Counted from the stretch's first letter, positions 16,147 to 26,090 are shown. The stretch is 34,436 nucleotides of DNA from Hyphomicrobiales bacterium (GCA_017305515.1 JAFKKP010000314.1:1-34436), one strand, 5' to 3'. Notes: generated by a model from the letters alone, not told the origin. Numbers and translations: made by a program.

Positions 16147-17907
16147 ATGTCGAGCGATTTCTCTCCCGAACAGAAAAGATATCTGGAAGGATTTGTTTCC
16201 GGCCTCAGCGCGTCGCGGATTGCGCGCACCAACGCGCCGACGAAAGCAGAACCTGTCGGTCCTGACGCTATTCACTTCAAGGCGCAGGATCGTGTCGTCG
16301 CGGGCGGCGGCAAACTTGCCGATCAGGAAAAATGGAAACGCGACGAACATCCTTTCGACGCCTATCCGCGCCTCGTGAAACAGGCGGAGAACAACGAGCC
16401 GCCGAAACCAGCCGACAATTTCCGTTGGCGCTATTACGGCATCTTCTACGTCGCGCCCACTCAGTCGTCCTATATGTGCCGGATGAGAATTCCGAATGGA
16501 ATTCTCAAACACTGGCAATTCGCGGGTGTCGCCGACATCGCCGAGCAGTTCGCGGGTCATTACGCACATGTGACGACGCGTGCGAATTTGCAGTTGCGTG
16601 AAATCGAGCCGAAGAATGCACCCGATGTCATCGAGGCCATTCAAGACCTTGGGCTTTGCTCGCGCGGCTCGGGTGCCGACAATATTCGCAACGTCACGGG
16701 CACAGCGACCGCAGGCATCGATCCGCAGGAGCTGCTCGACACGCGGCCGCATGCGCGTGCCTGGCATTTTCACATCTTGAATGAACGCGCCCTCTATGGG
16801 CTGCCGCGCAAGTTCAACGTCGCTTTCGATGGCGGCGGGCGCATCGCCACGCTCGAGGACACCAACGACATTGCTTTTCAGGCGGTCGAAATTCTCGACG
16901 GTCACGGCGTTGAGCCGGGAATTTATTATCGTCTGGGGCTCGGCGGCATTACCGGCCATCGCGATCTTGCGCGCGATACCGGCGTCAATCTCAAGCCGTC
17001 GGAAGCGACATCGGTCGCAGATGCAATCGTGCGCGTCTTCATCGAACACGGCGACCGGACCAACCGTAACAAGTCGCGACTGAAATATGTGCTCGACGCC
17101 TGGGGGTTCGAGAAATTCCTGGATGCCGTCGAAGACAAGCTCGGCCGCAAGCTGACGCGCGTGTCGCGTGACGCAGTTGCACCCCGACCTGCCTACGATC
17201 GTCTCGCACATATCGGCGTGCATCCGCAAAAGCAGGCCGGCCTGAACTGGATCGGCGTTGCGCTCAAGCTCGGCCGACTGTCGTTGGAGCAAATCAGAGG
17301 GCTTGCAAAACTCGCTGCGGATTTCGGCGATGGCGACATTCGGCTGACAGTTTGGCAGAATCTTCTGCTGTCGGGCATTGCGGATCGCAACGTCGCAACG
17401 GTCGTCAAGGCAATCGAGACGCTGGGGCTTTCGACGACAACATCGGTCATTCGTTCCGGACTCATAGCTTGCACCGGCGCCACCGGCTGCCGTTTCGCAG
17501 CAGCGCATACCAAGGAAAACGCGGACCAGATCGCAGCCTGGTGCGAGGAACGAGTGCCGCTGGATACGCCGGTCAATGTCCATTTGACCGGATGTCACCA
17601 TTCCTGCGCGCAACACTACATCGGCGACATCGGGCTGATCGGCGCGCGCGTGCCGATCAATGACGATGGCGACACCGTTGACGGCTATCACGTTCTGGTC
17701 GGCGGGGGTTACGGCATCGACGGAAAGATGGCGCGCGAACTGTTTCAGAATGTAAAGGCGGAAGACGCGCCGCACACCGTCGAACACATCTTAAAGACCT
17801 ATCTTGCGAACAGACAATCGAAAAACGAATCCTTCGTTGCTTTCGCGAGCCGTCACGATGACGACGCGCTCAAGACTTTGATGCAGTTCGAGACGGAAGC
17901 AGCGTGA
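16147..17907 (+). CDS. nirA: NirA: sirohaem/[4Fe-4S] assimilatory nitrite reductase
   Basis: From ATG at 16147 the protein has 586 residues with the duplicated nitrite/sulphite reductase fold. Sirohaem-[4Fe-4S] ligands are C442 and C448 (CTGATGC) and C483 and C487 (TGCHHSC). RWRYYGIFYVAPTQSSYMCR and HVTTRANLQLREIE are conserved NirA blocks. It reduces nitrite to ammonium with six electrons, classically from ferredoxin. An N-terminal extension carries FSPEQKRYLEGFVSGL, also found in the next gene product. No ferredoxin gene is visible; the downstream NADPH-type flavoprotein with a [4Fe-4S] module may be the donor. The open frame upstream of 16147 lies inside the previous gene. Sulphite reductase is the alternative, but context favours nitrite. 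Confidence 0.93.
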   Translation: MSSDFSPEQKRYLEGFVSGLSASRIARTNAPTKAEPVGPDAIHFKAQDRVVAGGGKLADQEKWKRDEHPFDAYPRLVKQAENNEPPKPADNFRWRYYGIFYVAPTQSSYMCRMRIPNGILKHWQFAGVADIAEQFAGHYAHVTTRANLQLREIEPKNAPDVIEAIQDLGLCSRGSGADNIRNVTGTATAGIDPQELLDTRPHARAWHFHILNERALYGLPRKFNVAFDGGGRIATLEDTNDIAFQAVEILDGHGVEPGIYYRLGLGGITGHRDLARDTGVNLKPSEATSVADAIVRVFIEHGDRTNRNKSRLKYVLDAWGFEKFLDAVEDKLGRKLTRVSRDAVAPRPAYDRLAHIGVHPQKQAGLNWIGVALKLGRLSLEQIRGLAKLAADFGDGDIRLTVWQNLLLSGIADRNVATVVKAIETLGLSTTTSVIRSGLIACTGATGCRFAAAHTKENADQIAAWCEERVPLDTPVNVHLTGCHHSCAQHYIGDIGLIGARVPINDDGDTVDGYHVLVGGGYGIDGKMARELFQNVKAEDAPHTVEHILKTYLANRQSKNESFVAFASRHDDDALKTLMQFETEAA

Positions 17908-19514
17908 TGAATCAGATGTCGCCGCCGCCCAATTTTGAAATCGTGCCGGAGACCGCGCCGTTCTCCGACGAACAGCGTTCATGGCTGAACGGATTTTTCG
18001 CAGGACTTGTTTCGCTCGACAACGCCGTGTCGCCGCTGTCGGCGGAGCAGGGCGCGGCCGTCATGAAAGGCGCAGGCGACGGCGACGATGGCGAAGCACC
18101 GTGGCACGACCAGACCATGCCGCTCGACGAGCGCATGAAACTCGCCGAAGGACGCCCATTGCGCAGACGCATGATGGCCGCAATGGCGCAGCAGGATTGC
18201 GGACAATGCGGTTACAACTGCCACGACTATTCGGAAAAGATCGCGGACAAGTCCGAAGCGCGGCTCAACCTTTGCGTGCCGGGCGGCAAGGAAACCGCGC
18301 GCATGCTCAAGACGCTTCATGCTGAGCTTGAAAGCGCGCCAGTGCCAGCAACCGCTTCACCGGCAACGCAGCCTGCGATGCCAGCCGCACTCGCCGGTGA
18401 GCCCGGCCGCTCGCGCGATAAACCGGTCGAAGCCGTCTTCCTGTCGCGGCGCTTGCTGAACAAGGAAGGCTCGGAGAAGCAATCCTGGCACATCGAGTTC
18501 GATCTTTCGGGACCCGGCCTCGACTACGTGGTCGGAGACTCGTTCGGCGTGTTTGCAAAGAACGATCTCGGTCTCGTCGATCAGATCATCGCGATGCTTG
18601 GCGCGCTGCCGACGATGGCGATCAACGGCAAGACACTGCGCGAAGTTCTGCACGAGGACGTTTCGCTGTCACCGGCGCCAGATAAACTTTTTGAACTGAT
18701 GTCGTTCATTTCCGGCGGCGCGCTGCGCGAGAAGGCGACGCTGCTCGCGCGCGGCGACGATCCGGACGGCGATGCCGCCAATCTCGACGTGATGGCGACA
18801 TTGCAGAAATTCTCAAGCGTAAGGCCGCATCCGGAGGCTTTCGTCGAGGCACTTGAGCCATTACAGCCGCGGCTCTATTCTATTTCGTCATCGCACGTCG
18901 CAACGCCGGGACGGCTTTCTCTGACAGTCGACACCGTTCGTTACGTGATCGGTAAGCGCAAGCGCCTCGGCGTTGCGTCCACGTTCCTTGCCGAACGCAT
19001 CGCACCCGGCGAGAAACTCAAAGTCTATGTGCAGAAGGCGCACGGCTTCGGGCTGCCAAGCGATCCGAACACGCCGGTTATCATGATCGGACCCGGTACC
19101 GGCGTCGCGCCGTTCCGCGCATTTCTCCATGACCGGCAGGCGACGAACGCCAAGGGCCGCAATTGGCTTTTCTTCGGCCATCAGCGCAGCGACTACGACT
19201 TTTTCTATTCGGAAGAACTGAATGCGATGAAAGCCGCCGGACATCTGACGCGGCTCTCGCTCGCGTGGTCGCGCGATGGAGTGGAGAAGTTTTACGTTCA
19301 GGATCGCATGCGCGAGGTCGGTGCTGAATTGTGGGCTTGGCTCGCCGAAGGCGCGCATGTCTATGTCTGCGGTGACGCAAAGCGCATGGCGAAGGATGTC
19401 GAGCGGGCGCTGGTCGATATCGTCGTGCAGTATGGCGCGCGTTCGACCGATGAGGCGGTGAGCTTCATCGCAGATCTAAAGAAGAAGAGTCGTTATCAGC
19501 AGGACGTCTACTGA
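17907..19514 (+). CDS. CysJ-like flavoprotein reductase with N-terminal [4Fe-4S] module in place of the flavodoxin domain
   Basis: From ATG at 17907 (overlapping the nirA stop by one base; GTG at 17904 is the alternative) the protein has 535 residues. Residues 19-34 carry a helical motif (FSDEQRSWLNGFFAGL). Cysteines 98, 101, 105 and 123, in CGQCGYNC and LCVPGG, form a four-cysteine cluster site like the Fe-S domain of RnfB. After an Ala/Pro linker (about 140-158) come the connecting and FAD domains (RLYSISS near 322), the NADP domain (GPGTGVAPFRAF near 395) and the ending YQQDVY, as in sulphite reductase alpha subunits. The FMN-binding flavodoxin domain of CysJ is absent. It probably moves electrons from NADPH through FAD and the cluster to NirA or NasA. 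Confidence 0.88.
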   Translation: MNQMSPPPNFEIVPETAPFSDEQRSWLNGFFAGLVSLDNAVSPLSAEQGAAVMKGAGDGDDGEAPWHDQTMPLDERMKLAEGRPLRRRMMAAMAQQDCGQCGYNCHDYSEKIADKSEARLNLCVPGGKETARMLKTLHAELESAPVPATASPATQPAMPAALAGEPGRSRDKPVEAVFLSRRLLNKEGSEKQSWHIEFDLSGPGLDYVVGDSFGVFAKNDLGLVDQIIAMLGALPTMAINGKTLREVLHEDVSLSPAPDKLFELMSFISGGALREKATLLARGDDPDGDAANLDVMATLQKFSSVRPHPEAFVEALEPLQPRLYSISSSHVATPGRLSLTVDTVRYVIGKRKRLGVASTFLAERIAPGEKLKVYVQKAHGFGLPSDPNTPVIMIGPGTGVAPFRAFLHDRQATNAKGRNWLFFGHQRSDYDFFYSEELNAMKAAGHLTRLSLAWSRDGVEKFYVQDRMREVGAELWAWLAEGAHVYVCGDAKRMAKDVERALVDIVVQYGARSTDEAVSFIADLKKKSRYQQDVY

Positions 19515-19542
19515 TGTCTGAAACTCGAGCGCGCGATGCGAG

Positions 19543-22257
19543 ATGACGCAGTTGAGTGCAATCATGCCCGCAACGCGAACCACCTGTCCCTATTGCGGCG
19601 TCGGTTGTGGCGTACTCGCAACACCCGATGGGACGGGTGGTGCTTCTATCGCGGGCGACCCTGAACATCCGGCGAATTTCGGCAGGCTATGCTCAAAAGG
19701 TTCGGCACTCGGGGAAACGCTGGGACTGAGCGAGCGTCTTCTTCACCCGATGGTGCGCGTTTCCAGCGGCGAAATGGAGCGGATTGCCTGGTCGGATGCT
19801 CTGGATCACGTCGCCGGCAGATTGCAGCATATCATTGCAAAGCACGGCCCGGATTCCGTCGCGTTTTATCTGTCAGGGCAGCTTCTGACCGAAGATTACT
19901 ACGTCGCCAATAAGCTGATGAAGGGTTTCATCGGCACAGCGAACGTCGATACCAATTCGCGTCTCTGCATGTCGTCGACAGTCGCCGGCCACCGCCGCGC
20001 CTTCGGTAGCGACACTGTTCCGGGAATATATGAGGATCTCGACGAGGCCGATCTGCTCGTTCTCGTCGGATCGAATGCCGCGTGGTGTCATCCGGTTCTG
20101 TTTCAGCGGATGATCGCAAACAAGCAGAAGCGCGGCGCTCGCATCGTCGTCATCGACCCGCGCCGGACCGACACCGCCGGAGATGCCGATCTCTTTCTTG
20201 GATTGAAACCCGGCACCGACAGCGCGCTGTTCTGCGGATTGCTGGTTCATCTTGCCGACAATGGCGTGCTGGATCGAAATTACATTGCTTCCCACACGAC
20301 CGGGTTCGACGAAACGGTTGCGCGCGCCCGCACCCTTGCAGGCAGCGTCGCGGCAACTGCACTGGCGACGGGAATTTTGGAATCCGATGTCGCCGTGTTC
20401 TTCCAGATGTTCGCGCAGACCGAGCGCGTCGTGACGCTGTTCTCGCAGGGCGTCAACCAGTCCGCACAGGGGACCGACAAAGTCAACGCGATCATTAACT
20501 GCCATCTCGCGACCGGACGCATCGGCAAGATCGGCGCGTCGCCGTTCTCGCTGACAGGTCAACCGAATGCGATGGGCGGACGCGAGGTCGGCGGACTATC
20601 GAACCAGCTTGCCGCTCATATGAATTTTACGCCGCCGGACATCGATCGCGTGCGGCGATTCTGGAAAGCGCCGCGCATCGCAACGCATGAAGGCCTCAAG
20701 GCCGTGCAGATGTTTCAGGCCGTCGGACGCGGCGACATCAAGGCGCTTTGGGTCATGGGAACGAATCCGGCCGTCTCATTGCCGAACGCCGATGCCGTGC
20801 GCGCCGCGATGCGCAAGCTCGACCTGCTGGTGATTTCCGAAAACGTTCTGTCAAACGACAGCGTCAAGTCGGGCGCGCACGTTCTTCTGCCAGCGCATGC
20901 GTGGGGCGAAAAATCCGGCACCGTGACCAATTCGGAGCGGCGAATATCGCGCCAGCGCACTTTCCTGCCGCCGCCCGGTGAAACCAAACCCGACTGGTGG
21001 ATGGTTAGTGAAGTCGCCAAACGTCTCGGCTACAATCAGGCGTTCGACTATAAGTCCGCCGCCGATATTTTTCGCGAGCACGCAAGTCTCTCGGCATTCG
21101 AGAACGACGGAAGCCGCGATTTCGACATCGGCGCCTTCGCCGGAATTGCCGACGATGATTTCGATGCGATGCCTGCGATACTATGGCCGCAATGCGCAGC
21201 AGGAGAAACCTCGACTCGGCTTTTCGGTGACGGGGGTTTTTTCACGTCCGACCGAAAGGCGAAATTTGTCGCGCCGGATGTTCCCGTGCTTCGCGGCGAG
21301 AAATCCACAGCGCGTCCGTTGCGATTAAACACCGGACGCATTCGCGATCAGTGGCATACCATGACGCGAACAGGTCTCAGCCCGCGGCTTGGCGCGCATC
21401 TGCCTGAACCTTTCGTTGAGGTTCATCCCGATGATGCCGATAAAGCAGGTGTACGCGACGGCGGTTTCGCGCGGATCGCGACCGATCTTGGCCAATGCAT
21501 CCTGAAAGTCCTTGTCAGCGAGCGGCAGCAGCGCGGAATGTTGTTCGCACCGATTCACTGGAGTGAAGAAAATTCGTCCTCAGCGCGCGTCGGCGGTCTG
21601 GTTGCGCCTTTTACCGATCCGTTTTCAGGCCAGCCTGAAAACAAAGCGACACCGGCGGCCATTGAAGCCGTAACATACGCGCGGCGCGGGTTTCTATTGT
21701 CGCGAACGCGCCTGTCATTGCCGAAGGGCGTCTGGTGGGCGAGGGTCGCGGTCAGCGGCGGATACGGCTACTTGCTTGCCGACAATCTTGCCATCGCCGA
21801 TTGGAAAGCATTTGTTTCACCGAACGACGGTCGATCCGAATTCGCGGAGTATGAAGATGCTGCGAGTGGCGTCTATCGCGCGGCCTCTTATCGCGATGGG
21901 AGGCTGGCGACGTGTCTCTTTATTGCGCCTTCAAACGACATACCCGATTGGGAATCCGTTAAGTCGGTGTTCGCGGCGGACGCAATGACGGACGAGCAGC
22001 GCCGCTTGCTGCTCTCCGGGAGGTCATCGGACGGCCTCAACAGCAGCGGCCCCGTTGTGTGTGCGTGTTTCGGCGTCGGTCGCGCGACAATTTGCGATGA
22101 AATCAATTCAGGAGCGCGAACCCCAGCCGATATCGGCGCCAAGCTCAAGGCCGGCACAAACTGCGGGTCTTGTATTCCTGAATTGAAGCGTCTGATTGCA
22201 AGCTCGCAAGACGAGAAGGACGCATCTTTATTGGCCGCTGCTAGCGCGGCGAGCTGA
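19543..22257 (+). CDS. nasA: NasA: assimilatory nitrate reductase catalytic subunit (molybdopterin)
   Basis: The protein has 904 residues. An N-terminal [4Fe-4S] site uses C15, C18, C22 and C50 ([13 protein letters not shown]). The molybdopterin oxidoreductase domain follows, with [39 protein letters not shown] and [14 protein letters not shown] blocks, then a molybdopterin dinucleotide-binding domain ([18 protein letters not shown]). The C-terminus carries a BFD-like [2Fe-2S] domain with C840, C842, C874 and C877 (CAC, NCGSC). It reduces nitrate to nitrite in the cytosol; there is no export signal. ATG at 19564 is an alternative start that keeps all cysteines. The gene ends the operon and overlaps the pxpA 3' end on the other strand by 17 bases. 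Confidence 0.95.
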   Translation: MTQLSAIMPATRTTCPYCGVGCGVLATPDGTGGASIAGDPEHPANFGRLCSKGSALGETLGLSERLLHPMVRVSSGEMERIAWSDALDHVAGRLQHIIAKHGPDSVAFYLSGQLLTEDYYVANKLMKGFIGTANVDTNSRLCMSSTVAGHRRAFGSDTVPGIYEDLDEADLLVLVGSNAAWCHPVLFQRMIANKQKRGARIVVIDPRRTDTAGDADLFLGLKPGTDSALFCGLLVHLADNGVLDRNYIASHTTGFDETVARARTLAGSVAATALATGILESDVAVFFQMFAQTERVVTLFSQGVNQSAQGTDKVNAIINCHLATGRIGKIGASPFSLTGQPNAMGGREVGGLSNQLAAHMNFTPPDIDRVRRFWKAPRIATHEGLKAVQMFQAVGRGDIKALWVMGTNPAVSLPNADAVRAAMRKLDLLVISENVLSNDSVKSGAHVLLPAHAWGEKSGTVTNSERRISRQRTFLPPPGETKPDWWMVSEVAKRLGYNQAFDYKSAADIFREHASLSAFENDGSRDFDIGAFAGIADDDFDAMPAILWPQCAAGETSTRLFGDGGFFTSDRKAKFVAPDVPVLRGEKSTARPLRLNTGRIRDQWHTMTRTGLSPRLGAHLPEPFVEVHPDDADKAGVRDGGFARIATDLGQCILKVLVSERQQRGMLFAPIHWSEENSSSARVGGLVAPFTDPFSGQPENKATPAAIEAVTYARRGFLLSRTRLSLPKGVWWARVAVSGGYGYLLADNLAIADWKAFVSPNDGRSEFAEYEDAASGVYRAASYRDGRLATCLFIAPSNDIPDWESVKSVFAADAMTDEQRRLLLSGRSSDGLNSSGPVVCACFGVGRATICDEINSGARTPADIGAKLKAGTNCGSCIPELKRLIASSQDEKDASLLAAASAAS

Positions 22258-23008
22258 ACGGCGCCACGTCGATTCCATTGCGCTTGAGTTCTGACCGAAC
22301 GGTTCTTGCAATCTCGACGGCACCCGGCGTATCGCCGTGAATACAGACAGTGTCGATCTCGACCTTGATGATCTTGCCCGACGCAGCCACGATTGCACTG
22401 TCCTGAACCATCCGCACAACGCGTTGCGCGATCATGTTGCCGTCGTGAAGCACAGCGCCGGGCTTACTGCGCGCGACGAGCTGCGCATCGTCCTCATAAG
22501 CGCGATCGGCGAAGACTTCATGGATTAATTTCAATCCGGCGGCTTCACCTGCGCGCACCAGCGCCGAATTCGGCAAAACGACAAAATACAATTCCGGATC
22601 GACGGCCTTGATCGCGGCGGCAATCGCTCGCGCGGTCATGTCGTCGACACATCCGACATTCGACAATGCGCCGTGCGCCTTGACGTGAGTGACCTTGTGA
22701 CCGGCGAGTGCGGCAACTGCCTGAAGCGCGCCGATCTGATAGGCCACCATCGTTTCAACTTCGGACGATTTTAGTCCTGGAACGAGCCGCCGACCGAAGC
22801 CGTGAAGATCGCGGTAGCCAGGATGCGCGCCGATGCTGACGCCACGCTGCTTGGCCACTTTCGCGGTCTTGAGCATGATGTCGGAATCACCGGCATGAAA
22901 TCCGCAAGCGATATTCACGCTGCTTGCAACGTCGAGCATCGCGTCGTCGTTACCCATATCCCAAGCGCCGAAGCCTTCGCCGAGATCGCTGTTGAGATCG
23001 ATTTTCAT
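22241..23008 (-). CDS. pxpA: 5-oxoprolinase subunit PxpA (LamB/YcsF family)
   Basis: The protein has 255 residues, the usual length, and begins with the family signature [14 protein letters not shown] followed by [40 protein letters not shown] and [11 protein letters not shown]. With PxpB and PxpC it makes an ATP-dependent enzyme that opens 5-oxoproline (pyroglutamate) to glutamate, a repair and salvage reaction in the cytosol. It is the last gene of a pxpB-pxpC-pxpA set, 33 bases after pxpC. Its 3' end overlaps the nasA 3' end tail to tail. Confidence 0.95.
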   Translation of the reverse strand: MKIDLNSDLGEGFGAWDMGNDDAMLDVASSVNIACGFHAGDSDIMLKTAKVAKQRGVSIGAHPGYRDLHGFGRRLVPGLKSSEVETMVAYQIGALQAVAALAGHKVTHVKAHGALSNVGCVDDMTARAIAAAIKAVDPELYFVVLPNSALVRAGEAAGLKLIHEVFADRAYEDDAQLVARSKPGAVLHDGNMIAQRVVRMVQDSAIVAASGKIIKVEIDTVCIHGDTPGAVEIARTVRSELKRNGIDVAPFSSPR

Positions 23009-23041
23009 TCTGGATTTCTACTCGCTGACCCGCTGACTCTA

Positions 23042-24058
23042 CTATGTCGAATTATCGATTGCACTCACGGCCGCGCCTGCAACATTGGCCTTCTGCAATT
23101 CCTCGAGATTGAGATTGGAACTTCCCGCCGCGCGCATGCGGCTCGACAGCGAACCGAGAAACGCTGAAAATCTTCGTAGCTCGTCTTGCGCAGCTTTCAT
23201 GGAAATTTCGGCGAAGCGAATTTTCGAACCGGCAGGCAGCTGCGCGAAGCTTCCCAAATCTGCGCTGATGACGGTCGCAATCTTCGGATAGCCGCCGGTC
23301 GTGCCGCGGTCTTTCATCAACACAATCGGCTGACCGGAACCGGGGACCTGGATGCTGCCATCCACCGTGCCGTCGGAAACGATATTGTGTCCGTTTGAGT
23401 GAGCAATTTTAGGACCTTCCAGCCGGTATCCCATCCGGTCGCTCATCGCCGAGATAACCCACTCAGATTCGAAAAACAGTTTGCGCGCGTCGCCGAATTC
23501 ATCGTCTTGCGGCCCCATCACGACGCGGATCGGTCCTTTCGGCGCTTCCGGAATATCAATCTGCTGCTCGTGCTCGGCGCGCGAAGCCGCCCCGACAACG
23601 ATCATGTCGCCTTCGCGAAGGTTGCGCGGGTAGGGACTGCCGATTCCCGAACGCGCATTCACCGACAGACTACCGAACATCGGCTCGCCGGCAATGCCGC
23701 CTTCGACCGCGAGATAACTAAAGACGCCGCCGCGCGCCGGGCCGAGTTTCAGCGTCTCGCCTTCGGCAAACACGAAGGATTGATTGAGCGGTAACGCATT
23801 TCCGGCGAGATCGATCGGGCGCATCGCACCGCTCAATGCAATGCGGATCGCGCCGTCACGGACGGTGAAGACCGCGCCTAAAGGTCCGATTTCGATGGCG
23901 GCGCTGTCGCGTGCATTTGCGACAAGACTATTCGCAACAGCCAAAGAGAGAAAATCCATCGCGCCACTCGGGGGAAGTCCGTATCGCTGCGTTCCGAACC
24001 GGCCCCGATCCTGAATTGATGTTGCGGGACCGGCACTGACAACGACGAGCTTACTCAC
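23042..24058 (-). CDS. pxpC: 5-oxoprolinase subunit PxpC (KipA / biotin-dependent carboxyltransferase-like)
   Basis: From GTG at 24058 the protein has 338 residues and begins SKLVVVSAGPATSIQDRGR, which is how PxpC/KipA proteins normally start. RYGLPPSGAMDFLSLAVANS, AYLAVEGGI-like YLAVEGGI, VMGPQDDEF and MKDRGTTGGYPKIATVISAD are family blocks. The GTG overlaps the pxpB stop (GTGA), giving translational coupling; an in-frame ATG at 24070 is the alternative. The long open frame further upstream lies inside pxpB and is a shadow. PxpB and PxpC together phosphorylate and open 5-oxoproline made available by PxpA. Confidence 0.94.
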   Translation of the reverse strand: MSKLVVVSAGPATSIQDRGRFGTQRYGLPPSGAMDFLSLAVANSLVANARDSAAIEIGPLGAVFTVRDGAIRIALSGAMRPIDLAGNALPLNQSFVFAEGETLKLGPARGGVFSYLAVEGGIAGEPMFGSLSVNARSGIGSPYPRNLREGDMIVVGAASRAEHEQQIDIPEAPKGPIRVVMGPQDDEFGDARKLFFESEWVISAMSDRMGYRLEGPKIAHSNGHNIVSDGTVDGSIQVPGSGQPIVLMKDRGTTGGYPKIATVISADLGSFAQLPAGSKIRFAEISMKAAQDELRRFSAFLGSLSSRMRAAGSSNLNLEELQKANVAGAAVSAIDNST

Positions 24059-24780
24059 GAGGCCACCCATTCGGCGACCTGCTCGCCACGCTCGGCGGCG
24101 CGATCGAGTGCGTCGAAGTCCTTCGCGGGAATTGCATGAAAATGAATCCGATCGCCCGGCTCGAGCAAGAAAACCGGATCGCGCTTCGGATGGAACGTCC
24201 GGATCGGAGTGCGCCCAAGAAGGTGCCAGCCGCTTGGCGCGGCGAGACATTGCACGCATGCTTGCGCACCGCCGATTGAAATCGTACCGGCAGGAGTTTC
24301 GGTACGTGGATTCTCACGGCGCGGTGTCGCAATCGATAGATCGAGACCGCTCAAATAGGCAAAGCCCGGTGTGAAACCGATCATCGCGACGAGATATTCA
24401 TTCTTCGCGTGCCGCGCGATAACCTCATCGGTCGTGAGGGAATGTGTGCGTGCGACATCGTCGAGGTCGATTCCGTAGTCGCCGCCGTAGACGACGGGAA
24501 TTTGCCATTGCCGTGCGGCACTGCCCGCATCCACCGGTAGCTGCGCCAGCTTTAGAAGTTCTTCCGACATCGCATCGAACCCGATGGCAACCGGGTCGTA
24601 ATGCACCAGCAACGATCGGTAAGTCGGAACTGTTTCGGTGACGCCCGTCACACGGGCGTGCGCAACAGCGCGATCGAGAGAGAGCACGCGGCGGTTGATA
24701 TCGGTATCGATTGTGCTGCCGAACTCCACGGTTAGCGCGGTATCGCCGGAGGCCAGAATACGTGGCGGATGATTGGGCAT
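24055..24780 (-). CDS. pxpB: 5-oxoprolinase subunit PxpB (KipI-like)
   Basis: The protein has 241 residues. It has the PxpB/KipI pattern: GDTALTVEFG near the start, VPTYRSLLVHYDP, IPVVYGGDYGIDLDDVA, MIGFTPGFAYLSGL, TPAGTISIGGAQ, PSGWHLLGRTP and FLLEPGDRIHFHAI. It is the first gene of the minus-strand pxp operon, and the 154 bases to the divergent rraA-like gene should contain its promoter. In Bacillus the homologue was known as a kinase inhibitor (KipI), but the 5-oxoprolinase role explains the pxpABC set. Confidence 0.94.
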   Translation of the reverse strand: MPNHPPRILASGDTALTVEFGSTIDTDINRRVLSLDRAVAHARVTGVTETVPTYRSLLVHYDPVAIGFDAMSEELLKLAQLPVDAGSAARQWQIPVVYGGDYGIDLDDVARTHSLTTDEVIARHAKNEYLVAMIGFTPGFAYLSGLDLSIATPRRENPRTETPAGTISIGGAQACVQCLAAPSGWHLLGRTPIRTFHPKRDPVFLLEPGDRIHFHAIPAKDFDALDRAAERGEQVAEWVAS

Positions 24781-24934
24781 TTTCGGTGGCGATAACTCGC
24801 GGTGGAACGCTCACTGTCGGACAATTGGCGATGATTTACAACGTCGAAGGCGGCATTGCCGGTCACACCGAATGTTGGCTTGACCTTATACCGGCATTTC
24901 GCAAGAAGGTGTCATCCCGCCACGGAGTTGCCGC

Positions 24935-25639
24935 ATGCCGCTTTCGTCACAGCAGATCGAAACGCTTAAACACATTTCAACCGCCACCATCACAACCGTG
25001 CTGCTGAAGAAGGGTCTGCGCAATGTCTGGATCCGCGGATCGCGCCCGCTGCGGCCGGGGCAGACACGGCTGGTCGGCCCGGCCTTTACGTTGCGCTTCG
25101 TGCCGGCGCGCGAGGATCTCGCTACTCCTGAATCGTGGTCTAAGCCGATTTCGACACGCACGGCCATCGAGGCGATGCCGGAAGGCTGCATCACAGTCGT
25201 CGATGCAATGGGCGTGACGGATGCCGGAATTTTCGGCGATATTCTTTGTGCCAGAATGGCGAAGCGCGGCGTGACTGCGCTGGTGACCGATGGCGTCGTG
25301 CGCGACCTCGAAGGCTGCCTCGGAACTGGATTGCCGATCTGGTGCAACGGCGCTGCCGCGCCGCCGTCAGTTGCGGGACTTACGTTCGTCAACTGGGGTG
25401 AACCGATTGGATGCGGCGGCGTCGCCGTGTTTCCCGACGATGTGATCGTCGCAGATCAGGACGGCGCGGTGCTGATCCCGCAGGCGTTTGTCGAGACGAT
25501 CTTGAAGGAAGGTCCTGAGCAGGAAGCGATAGAAGGCTGGATCGTCAATGAGGTGAACAACGGGGCGGAGTTGCCCGGCCTCTACCCGATGAACGAGGCA
25601 ACCAAAGCGCGATACGCCGCGTCAAAGAGCAAGAAGTAA
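24935..25639 (+). CDS. RraA-like protein (HMG/CHA aldolase superfamily)
   Basis: The protein has 234 residues in the RraA/aldolase fold. The region GDILCARMAKRGVTALVTDG followed by VVRDLEG contains the Gly, Arg and Asp pattern used for metal and substrate binding in class II HMG/CHA aldolases. PIGCGGVAVFPDDVIVADQDG is the typical C-terminal block. Proteins of this length are usually annotated as ribonuclease activity regulator RraA or dimethylmenaquinone methyltransferase, but both names are uncertain: E. coli RraA is shorter, and many homologues are aldolases or oxaloacetate decarboxylases. It is divergent from pxpB, so a link to amino-acid or keto-acid metabolism is possible but unproven. 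CGGAG lies just before the ATG. Confidence 0.85.
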   Translation: MPLSSQQIETLKHISTATITTVLLKKGLRNVWIRGSRPLRPGQTRLVGPAFTLRFVPAREDLATPESWSKPISTRTAIEAMPEGCITVVDAMGVTDAGIFGDILCARMAKRGVTALVTDGVVRDLEGCLGTGLPIWCNGAAAPPSVAGLTFVNWGEPIGCGGVAVFPDDVIVADQDGAVLIPQAFVETILKEGPEQEAIEGWIVNEVNNGAELPGLYPMNEATKARYAASKSKK

Positions 25640-25652
25640 CGAACTTCAATCG

Positions 25653-25856
25653 TTACCGCGCATATCGCCAGCCGACCACCGCCGCCTCGACGAGGCTGCC
25701 GGATTCGCAATTGTGCCAATGGCCGTTTTCCCATCTGCACGCGAACGGCAGTTGATAGGTCCCGCTTTTGTCCTCGCAAAGGACCTGCATGGGTTTGTTG
25801 GCGGGCGGTTCGCCGTATCCGTCGAACTCTGCGAGACGCTGCGCGCGTGTTGCCAT
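25653..25856 (-). CDS. Small hypothetical cytosolic protein
   Basis: The protein has 67 residues. It has no signal peptide or membrane segment, contains two cysteines (VLCEDKSG, HNCESG) and several aromatic residues (WENGHWHN). It starts MATRAQRLAEFDGYGEPP and looks like a real soluble protein rather than a shadow, since its composition is balanced and GGAGGC lies before the ATG on the minus strand. Its function is not recognised. It is convergent with the rraA-like gene, with stops 13 bases apart. Confidence 0.7.
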   Translation of the reverse strand: MATRAQRLAEFDGYGEPPANKPMQVLCEDKSGTYQLPFACRWENGHWHNCESGSLVEAAVVGWRYAR

Positions 25857-26090
25857 GAAATGCCTCCGGAAATCGAACGCCTAAAGCAATGTGTCGTTCC
25901 AGACTACGTTCACGATGCGGCAATTCGTGGGCATTCGATTCGAATTGACTAAATTCAGCGGTTCCGGTCGTCAGAACGCCCATGTCGAGCGCACGATTTA
26001 TCGTCCGATGCCTTCGGCTTTAGGCGATCGCCGCAAGCATTGCTTTACGGCCACGGCTTGAAAACAGGCGGCACGGAAAGGAGCAAATCC

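Noticed and set aside
16126..17787. 553-codon open frame on the minus strand opposite nirA
   Set aside because: The plus strand encodes a clear NirA with all sirohaem and cluster cysteines. The antisense translation has no recognisable domain and is an artefact of high-GC codon use.
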